DNA of 35,112 nucleotides from Opitutia bacterium (GTDB lineage: Bacteria > Verrucomicrobiota > Verrucomicrobiia > Opitutales > Opitutaceae): the NCBI GenBank assembly GCA_003142615.1, contig PLMW01000090.1, forward strand, positions 1 through 35,112. Reading direction: 5' to 3'. The notes beneath the pieces were generated by a model, which worked only from the letters and a program-made list of their open reading frames with translations, did no database searches and was not told the origin of the DNA. Of this stretch, positions 15,454-24,419 are shown in pieces. Every line of letters begins with the position of its first letter. Position 1 is the first letter of the stretch. Made by a program: the position numbers and the translations under genes.

Positions 15454-16796
15454 TGTCTGCTCTGCCCGACATCCAAACTGCCGCTCCCACCGGTGCTTTC
15501 ACGCCCGATGTCTTCGCCTCGCACCTCGCCGGGCTCGGCCACCTGCCGCAATGGTGGCTCGACCGGAAACGCGAGGCGTGGAACCGCTTTAGCGCCCTGC
15601 CGCTGCCCCAGCGCACGGACGAACTCTGGCGCTTCAGCAGCGTTCAAGGCATCCGCCTGGAACGGGCCCATCTGTCCGCGGTCCCCGGCCAGGCCCTCGC
15701 CCTGCGCCCTACACCCCTCGACTTTGCGCAAAGCGCGTCGCTGACCTTTACCAACAATCGCGCGTTGCCGGCCGGATCGCTTCCCTCCGACCTGCGGGAG
15801 AAGGGCGTCATTTTCTGCCCACTCGAAGAAGCTCTCACGCAGCACGCCGATCTTTTCCGGCAGCACTTCATGGCCCAGCCGGTCAACCTCGGCTCGGAGA
15901 AATTCGCCGCGCTCAACGCCGCGCTGACCACCAGCGGCGCGTTTCTTTACGTGCCGCGCGGGGTCGAGATCGCGCCGCCGTTCGTCGCCGCCCACGTGGC
16001 CTCCGGCGAGGGCGCGGCCGTTTTCCCGCACACCATCGTCGTGCTGGAGGACAACGCCAAGGCGATCCTGGTGGAATCCTTCAGCAGCCCGGAGTCCTCT
16101 CCGGCTTCCGGTCATTTCGCTGCCGGGCAGAATGATTTGTTCGCCGGACCCGGCTCGCAGCTCACCTACGTCGGAGCGCAGGATTGGTCGCGGGATGCGC
16201 TGGCGTTCCAGCTCAACTCCACCGTCGTGCAGCGCGACGCCCGCGTGCTCTCGCTTAATATCCATCTCGGCGGCCGGCAGTCGCGCCACGAGTCGCACAG
16301 CCGCCTGCAGGGCCCCGGCGCGCACAGCGAGATGCTCGCCCTCACCGTCGCGCACGGCGCGCAGGAATTCGACCAGCGCACCCTCCAGAGCCACCAGGCG
16401 CCGCATACCAGTTCGAACCTGCTCTATAAAAACGCCCTGCTCGACCAGGCGCGCACCATCTTCTCCGGCCTGATCATCGTCGACCCCGACGCACAGAAGA
16501 CCGACGCCTACCAGAGCAACCGCAACCTGCTGCTCAGCGACGACGCCGAGGCCAATTCGCTGCCCGGCCTCGAAATCCAGGCCAATGACGTGCGCTGCTC
16601 GCACGGCGCCACCAGCAGCCACGTCGACGAGGAGCAGATGTTCTATCTTGAGTCGCGCGGCATCCCCCCGGTCGTCGCGCGCGAACTGCTGGTCTTCGGC
16701 TTCTTCGAGGAGGTCCTCAACAAGCTCGAAAACGAGGAACTCCACGCCACCCTGCGCGAATTGATCCAAACCAAGTTTAAGCATCAAACGCCATGA
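15453..16796 (+). CDS. sufD: Fe-S cluster assembly protein SufD
   Basis: The 447-residue protein is the SufB paralogue that completes the SufBC2D scaffold. The ATG at 15453 is chosen over 15372 because the upstream 27 codons cover the repeat array and have no family similarity. Family parts are WWLDRKREAWNRFSALPLPQRTDELWRFSS at the N-terminus, FAALNAALTTSGAFLYVPRGVEIAPPF in the middle, and DVRCSHGATSSHVDEEQMFYLESRGIPPVVARELLVFGFFEEVLNKLENEEL near the C-terminus, where the SHGAT His is the conserved SufD histidine. No sufS (cysteine desulfurase) or sufE/sufU follows, unlike most suf operons. Confidence 0.95.
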   Translation: MSALPDIQTAAPTGAFTPDVFASHLAGLGHLPQWWLDRKREAWNRFSALPLPQRTDELWRFSSVQGIRLERAHLSAVPGQALALRPTPLDFAQSASLTFTNNRALPAGSLPSDLREKGVIFCPLEEALTQHADLFRQHFMAQPVNLGSEKFAALNAALTTSGAFLYVPRGVEIAPPFVAAHVASGEGAAVFPHTIVVLEDNAKAILVESFSSPESSPASGHFAAGQNDLFAGPGSQLTYVGAQDWSRDALAFQLNSTVVQRDARVLSLNIHLGGRQSRHESHSRLQGPGAHSEMLALTVAHGAQEFDQRTLQSHQAPHTSSNLLYKNALLDQARTIFSGLIIVDPDAQKTDAYQSNRNLLLSDDAEANSLPGLEIQANDVRCSHGATSSHVDEEQMFYLESRGIPPVVARELLVFGFFEEVLNKLENEELHATLRELIQTKFKHQTP

Positions 16797-16850
16797 CGCC
16801 AGGGCGCCAAGAGTATCCACCACCATCCCGGTATCCTTGCGCCCGTTGCG
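16797..16850 (+). repeat. Imperfect inverted repeat between sufD and sufT
   Basis: CGCCAGGGCGCCAAG (16797-16811) can pair, with one bulge on each side, with CTTGCGCCCGTTGCG (16836-16850). It is followed by an oscillating GCG-rich stretch up to the sufT start. Together with the sufC-sufB hairpin this makes two structured spacers in one operon. Confidence 0.45.
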
Positions 16851-16875
16851 TCCTCGCGCCTTTGCGTTAAAAACC

Positions 16876-17415
16876 ATGAGCAAGGAACGCATTCTCAGCC
16901 GCGACGTCACCGCCACGCAGATTCCCAGCGGCGACCAGTTTAAACTCGCCGCGGGCACGAGGATCCACCTCACCCAGACTCTCGGCGGCAGCTACACCGT
17001 GATGCTCGATTTCGGCCTCGCGCGCATCGACGGCAAGGACGCCGATGCCATCGGGGAGCAGGCCGTCGATGAAACCGTCAAGGCTCCCGCGCCCACCGCC
17101 GGCGCGCCCGACCCCGAGGCCGTCTGGGACCAGCTCAAGAAGGTCTACGATCCGGAGATTCCCGTGAACATCGTCGATCTCGGTCTGGTCTACTCGATGG
17201 ACGTCGAGAAAGTCGACGTCAGCTATCGCGTCAACGTATCGATGACGCTGACTGCCCCCGGCTGCGGCATGGGACCCGCCATCGCCGAGGATGCCCGCGG
17301 CAAGATTATGCAGGTGCCCGGCGTCAGCTCCGCCGATGTACGCCTCGTCTGGGAACCGCCGTGGAACCAGTCCATGATTTCGGAAGAGGGGAAGATGCGG
17401 CTGGGCCTGGTCTGA
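16876..17415 (+). CDS. sufT: Fe-S maturation factor SufT (MIP18/DUF59 family)
   Basis: The 179-residue protein has a MIP18 (DUF59) domain in its second half: VWDQLKKVYDPEIPVNIVDLGLVYSMDVE (about 90-118), MTLTAPGCGMGPAIAEDARGKIMQVPGVSSADVRLVWEPPWNQSMISEEGKMRLGL. The PGCG cysteine is the conserved residue of the family. The first 70 residues form a separate small domain (QIPSGDQFKLAAGTRIHLTQTLGGSYTVM), typical of the long SufT form found in suf operons. SufT aids Fe-S cluster delivery under iron limitation or high demand in some bacteria. It closes the suf unit, 79 bp after sufD. Confidence 0.92.
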   Translation: MSKERILSRDVTATQIPSGDQFKLAAGTRIHLTQTLGGSYTVMLDFGLARIDGKDADAIGEQAVDETVKAPAPTAGAPDPEAVWDQLKKVYDPEIPVNIVDLGLVYSMDVEKVDVSYRVNVSMTLTAPGCGMGPAIAEDARGKIMQVPGVSSADVRLVWEPPWNQSMISEEGKMRLGLV

Positions 17416-17512
17416 GCGCCGTTGGCATTGAATCCTGGCGGGCGAAAGCGTCGGTCCGCCGCCCGACCTTGCGATTGACACCGGCGGCATTCGCGCGATG
17501 GTGTCGGCATCG

Positions 17513-17596
17513 CGTGACACGGGGTGTTTCCACCCGGAAACTGAGACCATACCCGTCGAACCTGATCCGGATCATACCGGCGAAGGAATCGTCACG
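17513..17596 (+). promoter_or_regulatory. TPP (THI-box) riboswitch
   Basis: The conserved THI-box string is plain: a GGGGTG near 17521, CTGAGACCATACCC (17541-17554; family form CUGAGA...UACCC), GAACCTGATC (17558-17567), and CGGATCATACCGGCGAAGGAA. Helix P1 is formed by CGTGAC (17513-17518) with GTCACG (17591-17596). A GC-rich hairpin at 17621-17652 lies between it and thiM and may be the expression platform. Binding of thiamine diphosphate should reduce thiM-thiE expression. Confidence 0.95.
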
Positions 17597-17666
17597 GCCG
17601 ACCGCGGCGCGGGGTGCGCCGGGCCGGCCACGGCGGTTTCTGCACCGGACCCACCTCCCTGCCGCC

Positions 17667-18467
17667 ATGTTTACCGCCGCCGACTGCTCTGCCATTCTCG
17701 ACCAAGTCCGCGCACGCACGCCGCTGGTGCACAACATCACGAATTACGTCGTGATGAACAACACGGCCAACGCCCTGCTCGCCCTGGGCGCCTCGCCCGC
17801 CATGGTCCACGCCAACGAGGAAGTCGAGGAATTCGTGGCGATCTCCTCCGCCCTCGTCATCAACATCGGCACGCTCTCCCCCGCCTGGGTCACCGCGATG
17901 AAAAAGGCCGCGCGCGCGGCCAACGCCCGCGGCATACCGTGGGCGCTCGATCCGGTCGGCGCCGGCGCCACCGCGTACCGCACCAACACCTCGGCTGCGC
18001 TGGCGCAGCTCAAGCCGGCCTGCATCCGCGGCAATGCCAGCGAAATCATGGTGCTGGCCGGCGCCACCGCCGAGAGGACGAAAGGCGTGGATTCCTCGCG
18101 CCGCTCGTCCGACGCGCTCGACGCCGCCCGCCAGCTCGCCAGGACCACCGGCGCCGTTGTGGCGGTGACCGGCGCGACCGATTACGTCACCGACGGCACA
18201 CAGCTCATCAGCCTGGCCAACGGCCATCCGCTCATGGCGAAGGTCACCGGGCTCGGCTGCACGGCCACCGCGCTGATCGGCGCCGCGCTCGCGGTCGAAA
18301 AAAACCGGCTGGCCGCCGTGGCGGCGGGCCTTTCGTTTCTCGCCCTCGCCGGTGAAATCGCCGCCGAAAAAAGCCCCGGCCCGGGCTCGCTCCAGCTCCA
18401 CCTGCTCGACGCCCTCCACCAGCTCGATGCGGCGACCATCCGGCGCCGTCTGAAAATCGTGGCATGA
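17667..18467 (+). CDS. thiM: Hydroxyethylthiazole kinase
   Basis: The 266-residue enzyme phosphorylates 4-methyl-5-(2-hydroxyethyl)thiazole in thiamine salvage. The ATG at 17667 places the gene 70 bp after the riboswitch; upstream codons would run through the aptamer. Family features are LVHNITNYVVMNNTANALLALGASPAMVHANEEVEEF at the N-terminus, NIGTLSPAWVTAMKKAARAAN, the substrate-site WALDPVGAGATAYR, IRGNASEIMVLAG, and the anion-hole/catalytic motif KVTGLGCTATALIGA (the usual form is GTGCMLT or GSGC), in which the catalytic Cys is present. It overlaps thiE by 4 bp. Confidence 0.95.
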   Translation: MFTAADCSAILDQVRARTPLVHNITNYVVMNNTANALLALGASPAMVHANEEVEEFVAISSALVINIGTLSPAWVTAMKKAARAANARGIPWALDPVGAGATAYRTNTSAALAQLKPACIRGNASEIMVLAGATAERTKGVDSSRRSSDALDAARQLARTTGAVVAVTGATDYVTDGTQLISLANGHPLMAKVTGLGCTATALIGAALAVEKNRLAAVAAGLSFLALAGEIAAEKSPGPGSLQLHLLDALHQLDAATIRRRLKIVA

Positions 18468-19111
18468 GCGCCCGGTTCGATCTCTCGCTCTACCTCGTCA
18501 CCGATTCGGAGATGACCGCGCGCCGCGGTCTCGTCGAGACGGTGGCAGCCGCGGTCGAGGGCGGCGTGACCATGGTACAGTTGCGCCACAAGAACGGCCC
18601 CGCCCGCATGATGGTTGAGGCCGGCCGGGCGCTGCATGCCCTGCTCGCCCCCCGCGGGATTCCGCTAATTGTCAACGACCGCGTCGACGTAGCGCACGCG
18701 ATCGGCGCGGAGGGCGTCCACGTCGGCCAGGACGACCTGCCGCCCGCCACCGCGCGGGCGATCCTCGGACCGCGCGCCATCATCGGACTCTCCATCACCG
18801 GCGAGAGCCAGCTCGCGGGTTGCGATTCCGCCGGGGCCGATTACGTCGGGCTGGGTCCGCTGTTTCCCACCGGGACCAAGGCCGACGCGGTCCGCGCACT
18901 GGGCGAAGCCGCTTTTGCCGCCATCCGCCGGCGATTGCCATGTCCCGTCGTCGCGATCGGCGGGATCACCGCGCTCAACGCCGCGCGCGCCATCGCGGCT
19001 GGCGCCGACGGCATCGCCGTGGTGTCCGCCATCTGCGCCGCGGCCGATCCCCGCGCCGCGGCCCAAGCCCTGCGCGCCGCCATGGACGCGGCCCGGGAAA
19101 AATCCGGCTGA
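18464..19111 (+). CDS. thiE: Thiamine-phosphate synthase
   Basis: The 215-residue TIM-barrel enzyme joins thiazole phosphate and HMP diphosphate to thiamine phosphate. The usual motifs are present in order: LYLVTDSE, VTMVQLRHKN, IPLIVNDRVDVAHAIGAEGVHVGQDDLP, IIGLSITGE, ADYVGLGPLFPTGTK, VVAIGGITALNA and GADGIAVVSAI. The HKN of VQLRHKN is usually DKN or HKE. ATGA overlap with thiM implies translational coupling. With thiM it forms a salvage pair; thiD, needed for HMP diphosphate, is not in the window. Confidence 0.95.
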   Translation: MSARFDLSLYLVTDSEMTARRGLVETVAAAVEGGVTMVQLRHKNGPARMMVEAGRALHALLAPRGIPLIVNDRVDVAHAIGAEGVHVGQDDLPPATARAILGPRAIIGLSITGESQLAGCDSAGADYVGLGPLFPTGTKADAVRALGEAAFAAIRRRLPCPVVAIGGITALNAARAIAAGADGIAVVSAICAAADPRAAAQALRAAMDAAREKSG

Positions 19112-19200
19112 CATCCGATGCACGAAAAACACCCTGGCGTGACATGCGACCGACTGATTTCTGAGTTTTACTAGGAAGGTCGACCAACCAGATTGAGCTT

Positions 19201-19854
19201 ATGCGTTGCCTGGCACTCCTCTCGTCTGTCCTGAGCATTTTCGGAGCTGCGCTTGCCGCCGCACCTGCGACTGATCTATGGAATGGCAAGGATCTCACCG
19301 GCTGGGAATTCGTTAGCCCGACGTCCGCCGAGATCAAAGCCGTCTGCACCATCAGGCCCGATGGCGTCCTCGCCGTCGTCGGCAAACCCGTCGGCTATCT
19401 CGTGACGACCGGCTCCTACGAGAACTACCGGCTTCACATCGAGTACCGCTGGCCCGCGGACGCCGTCAATAACAGCAACAGCGGCGTGCTCGTGCATGTC
19501 GCGTCCGGGCCGGTCGACCGCAACACCTGGCCGTTGTGCTTCCAAGTGCAGACGAAGGTCACCCGCGCCGGCGACCTGCTCCCGATGGCGGGGGCGAAGT
19601 TCGCTGAGCCGCTTTCCACCGCCCCCGGCGCCCGCACGCCGCAGCTCGAACGCCGCCAGCCCGACAGCGAGAAACCCCTCGGCGAGTGGAACGCCATCGA
19701 CATCGTCTGCCGCGGCGCCGCCCTGGAAGTCAGCGTCAACGGCGTGCTGCAGAACACCGTCACCCGATGCGAGCCGCGCGCCGGCAAAATCGGCATCCAG
19801 TGCGAAGGGTTCCCCTACGAGCTGCGCCACTTCCGCCTGACGCCGGTCGAATAG
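19201..19854 (+). CDS. DUF1080 (3-keto-disaccharide hydrolase-like) secreted protein
   Basis: The 217-residue protein has a signal peptide (MRCLALLSSVLSIFGAALAAAPA) and then the DUF1080 fold, a concanavalin-like beta-sandwich. Typical strings are LWNGKDLTGWEF, GYLVTTGSYENYRLHIEYRW, NNSNSGVLVHV, PLGEWNAIDIVCRGAALEVSVNGVL and GKIGIQCEGFPYELRHFRL. Family members have been described as 3-keto-glycoside hydrolases and are numerous in Verrucomicrobia and Planctomycetes. A purine-rich AGGAAGG lies before the ATG. It appears to be a single-gene unit, followed at once by a 7-bp hairpin. Confidence 0.9.
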   Translation: MRCLALLSSVLSIFGAALAAAPATDLWNGKDLTGWEFVSPTSAEIKAVCTIRPDGVLAVVGKPVGYLVTTGSYENYRLHIEYRWPADAVNNSNSGVLVHVASGPVDRNTWPLCFQVQTKVTRAGDLLPMAGAKFAEPLSTAPGARTPQLERRQPDSEKPLGEWNAIDIVCRGAALEVSVNGVLQNTVTRCEPRAGKIGIQCEGFPYELRHFRLTPVE

Positions 19855-19873
19855 CGCGTTGGGGACAACGCGC
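19854..19873 (+). terminator. Hairpin after the DUF1080 gene
   Basis: GCGCGTT and AACGCGC form a 7-bp perfect stem with a 6-nt loop, starting at the last base of the stop codon. A short pyrimidine stretch rather than a U-run follows, so termination is only likely. The remaining 200 bp before the next gene contain another GC-rich stem (GTCGCC/GGCGAC near 20020) but no recognised element. Confidence 0.4.
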
Positions 19874-20082
19874 TTCACCCCTTGGAGGGCGACGTTCCGT
19901 CGGCGCCTTGCTTCTACCCGGCAGGGCGCATGGGCGTTGGCGTGGCTTTCTTGTCAATTGTCCATTCGTGCCCCTGTCGGGCCGGTCCTCGACGCAGACG
20001 GGCCCGGTTGGGCCTGTCGCCGAAAAAGGGGCGACCCGGCGCCGGTTGCAGTCGCCGGAGTTTGCGGTAAATTTTCGATGAC

Positions 20083-21372
20083 ATGCGCCCTGCCGATCCT
20101 TCGCTGCTCCCGCACATCGTCGTCCTCGGTGCCGGCTTTGGTGGCCTCACCTTTGCCCAGCGGTTCCCGCGGCGCCTCGCACGCCTGACGGTCGTCGACC
20201 GGCAGAACCACCATCTCTTCCAGCCGCTCCTGTACCAGGTGGCCACGGCCGGACTCGCGGCGCCCGACATCGCCCAGCCTATCCGCTCCATCCTGCGCGG
20301 CCGGCCCGATCTCCACGTGCGCCTGGCCGAGGTTCGCGCCGTTGATCTCGCCGCGCGGACGGTGACGCTCGACCGCGGTGCGCTGGCGTACGATTATCTC
20401 GTTCTGGCGCTCGGCGGTCGCACCAGCTACTTCAGCCATCCTGAATGGGAGAGGGACGCGCCGGGGTTGAAGACGCTCGACGACGCCCTGCGCATCCGCC
20501 GCCGAGTGCTGCTGGCCTTCGAACGCGCGGAAACCGAACCCGACCCGGCGCGCCGGGAAGCGCTCATGACCATCGTGGTGGTGGGCGGCGGCCCCACCGG
20601 CGTGGAACTCGCCGGCACATTCGCCGAGCTCGCGCGCACGGTGTTACGCCGCGACTTCGACCGCATCGATCCGGCCACGGCGCGCGTCATCCTGGTCGAG
20701 GGCGGCCCCCGCGTACTGCCCTCGTTTCCGCCGGAGCTCTCGGCCAGCGCCGGGCGCCAGCTGCGCCGCCTCGGCGTCGATGTCTGCACGGACGCGCCGG
20801 TCAGGGCCATCCGGGAAGGCGAGGTCGAACTCGCCTCGGGCATCCTCCGCGCCGACACCATTCTCTGGGCCGCGGGCGTCGCTGCCCATCCCCTGACCCG
20901 GACGCTCGGCCTCGCGACCGACCGCGCCGGCCGCCTCCAGGTGGTTCCCGACCTCAGCCTCCCGGGGCACCCGGAGGTCTTCGCAATTGGTGACCTGGCG
21001 ACCCTGGTCGACCGGAACGGCATGGCCGTGCCGGGCGTAGCGCCAGCCGCGATGCAGATGGGCGCGCACGTCGCCCACCTGGTCGCCGCCGAGCTCCGGA
21101 CCGGAGCCAGGGAGACGCCCCGCGCCGCTTTTGCCTACCGGAATCGGGGCATCATGGCCACCATCGGACGTTCCGCCGCCGTGGCACAGATGGGCCGGCT
21201 CAGGTTCAGCGGCTGGCCCGCGTGGGCAGCGTGGCTGGGAGTGCATCTCGTATTCCTGATCGGATTCCGCAACAAGCTGTCGGTTTTCCTGCAATGGGTC
21301 TACTCGTACCTCACCTACCAGCGGGGCGCCCGCCTCATCACCGGCATGGATGACCCGCCGCGGTCGGATTGA
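20083..21372 (+). CDS. ndh: Type II NADH dehydrogenase (NDH-2)
   Basis: The 429-residue flavoprotein oxidises NADH and reduces quinone at the inner membrane without proton pumping. The FAD motif is IVVLGAGFGGLTFAQRF (about 12-28), followed by the NDH-2 hallmark DRQNHHLFQPLLYQVATAGL. The NADH motif is TIVVVGGGPTGVELAGTFAEL (about 164-184). Next come LWAAGVAAHPL and VFAIGDLATL, and the quinone-site region VAPAAMQMGAHVAHLV. The C-terminus has a membrane-associated segment (WAAWLGVHLVFLIGFRNKLSVFLQWVYSYLTYQRGARLI), as in typical NDH-2. It has no co-directional partner close by. Confidence 0.92.
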   Translation: MRPADPSLLPHIVVLGAGFGGLTFAQRFPRRLARLTVVDRQNHHLFQPLLYQVATAGLAAPDIAQPIRSILRGRPDLHVRLAEVRAVDLAARTVTLDRGALAYDYLVLALGGRTSYFSHPEWERDAPGLKTLDDALRIRRRVLLAFERAETEPDPARREALMTIVVVGGGPTGVELAGTFAELARTVLRRDFDRIDPATARVILVEGGPRVLPSFPPELSASAGRQLRRLGVDVCTDAPVRAIREGEVELASGILRADTILWAAGVAAHPLTRTLGLATDRAGRLQVVPDLSLPGHPEVFAIGDLATLVDRNGMAVPGVAPAAMQMGAHVAHLVAAELRTGARETPRAAFAYRNRGIMATIGRSAAVAQMGRLRFSGWPAWAAWLGVHLVFLIGFRNKLSVFLQWVYSYLTYQRGARLITGMDDPPRSD

Positions 21373-21458
21373 CCGGTTCCTGGCGCCTCCGCCCGAGCAG
21401 CCGGCGCCCGCCATGCGATTGGATGAAGACATATGGGCGTTTCCGTACAGCGACTGAA

Positions 21459-21510
21459 GGTCGGGTTTCATCCCCGACGGTGCGCCCGTCGTCGGGCGTA
21501 AAGCCCGACC
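21459..21510. repeat. Double-hairpin REP-like element (GTCGGG...CCCGAC twice)
   Basis: Two hairpins with the same stem lie in tandem: GTCGGG/CCCGAC at 21460-21478 and again at 21491-21509. Alternatively the outer arms GGTCGGG (21459-21465) and CCCGACC (21504-21510) can pair to form one cruciform. The design, two copies of one palindrome in an intergenic region, is that of REP/BIME-type dispersed elements. Confidence 0.65.
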
Positions 21511-21783
21511 GACAATTGCATCGTGCCGGTGATTTTACTGTCACATACCGAAGCCACCGGGCCGGGGGATGTTTGTGCTCGCCACCGCTGGGCCTATTAG
21601 CAGACTGCGTCGCGTTTTGTTCATGAGCCCCGGCTGTCGAATACCCCGTGTGCCCCGACTGCAGCGAAAGGCACACCGTCCCTCCTGCGTCTTGAGCCTA
21701 GTCCCGGGACGGACCTGACCCGCGGCTCCACGCCTGCCCCGCCCTTCACCCGGGCGCCCGCGCCGCCATTTTTCACATCCCAC
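21511..21783. other. Remaining ndh-symporter intergenic region
   Basis: The 411-bp gap 21373-21783 holds the REP-like element and little else. A 7-bp stem GTGTGCC/GGCACAC (21648-21676) is present. The last 100 bp before the symporter are pyrimidine-rich. No short gene, tRNA or clear promoter was recognised. Confidence 0.4.
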
Positions 21784-23610
<1,827 letters not shown>

Positions 23611-23731
23611 ACGATCTGATCCTTCCCGGCCGCCGATCACCGTAATCCCTTCCATCCCGCAAGACGTCCGAAACCACCGCTCCACCTTTTCATTGGACAA
23701 CCCGGGCCGGGCGCACACAGTTTGCCCGGTT

Positions 23732-24394
23732 ATGTCCGAGCCGAATTCCGTTTCCGATTTTCGCAACCCGGTCCCGCCCGCCCGCCTCGACGACGATGAC
23801 GATGATGACGAGCGCGAGGAGGAGGCGAAGCCCGCTCCACTGCCGCCGTCCGTCAGCGCGCTGATCCAGAGGAAGTTCCTCGATGCGCGGAAACTGTTCC
23901 TATGGGGCCCGGTGACTGACGAGACGGGCAAGGATGTCTGCGAAAAACTGTTTTACCTGGAGGCCGTCGCCCCGGGCAAGGACATCACCTTCTACATCAA
24001 TACGCCCGGTGGCTCCATCACGGCGGGCATGGCAATGTACGACACCATCAAACTGCTGACTTCGCCCGTCACGGTGGTGGTCACTGGCATGGCTGCGTCC
24101 ATGGGTTCCGTCCTGCTTTGCGCCGCCCCCAAGGGCCGCCGCCTGATCTATCCGCACGCTCGCGTGCTCATCCACCAGCCCCTTATCGCCGGCCGCTTCA
24201 TCGGCCCCGCCACCGACATCAACATCCAGGCGAAGGAAATGGAAAAGCTGCGCGATGAGTTGAACCAGATCCTGGCCACCGCGTCGGGCCAGCCGATCGA
24301 GAAGATCGCCAAGGACACCGACCGTGATTTCTACCTGAACGCCCAGGAGGCCATCGACTACGGCCTCGCCGATCGGATTGTGAACAAGCTCTGA
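23732..24394 (+). CDS. ClpP-family serine protease with acidic N-terminal extension
   Basis: The 220-residue protein is a ClpP-type peptidase. The catalytic Ser is S123 in GMAASMGSVLL, the His is H148 in VLIHQPL, and the Asp lies in KDTDRDF (197-199), with spacing equal to that of E. coli ClpP. YINTPGGSITAGMAMYDT is the usual substrate-groove region. Unusually, residues 1-40 carry a run of seven Asp (20-26) and a following Glu cluster, then a proline-rich linker, in place of the short propeptide and axial loop. No clpX or clpA is adjacent. It may be a second, specialised ClpP; which ATPase it serves is unknown. The ATG at 23732 is chosen because upstream codons overlap the symporter gene. Confidence 0.9.
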   Translation: MSEPNSVSDFRNPVPPARLDDDDDDDEREEEAKPAPLPPSVSALIQRKFLDARKLFLWGPVTDETGKDVCEKLFYLEAVAPGKDITFYINTPGGSITAGMAMYDTIKLLTSPVTVVVTGMAASMGSVLLCAAPKGRRLIYPHARVLIHQPLIAGRFIGPATDINIQAKEMEKLRDELNQILATASGQPIEKIAKDTDRDFYLNAQEAIDYGLADRIVNKL

Positions 24395-24419
24395 CGGCAC
24401 CCGCAGGCGCCGGGTTGCA

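Noticed and set aside
13760-15616. 618-codon open frame antisense to sufB and sufD
   Set aside because: It is the shadow of sufB and sufD on the opposite strand; its translation is a low-complexity mix of Val, Asp, Gly and Arg with no family features.
15321-16973. 550-codon open frame antisense to sufD
   Set aside because: It is a shadow of sufD; no domain is recognisable.
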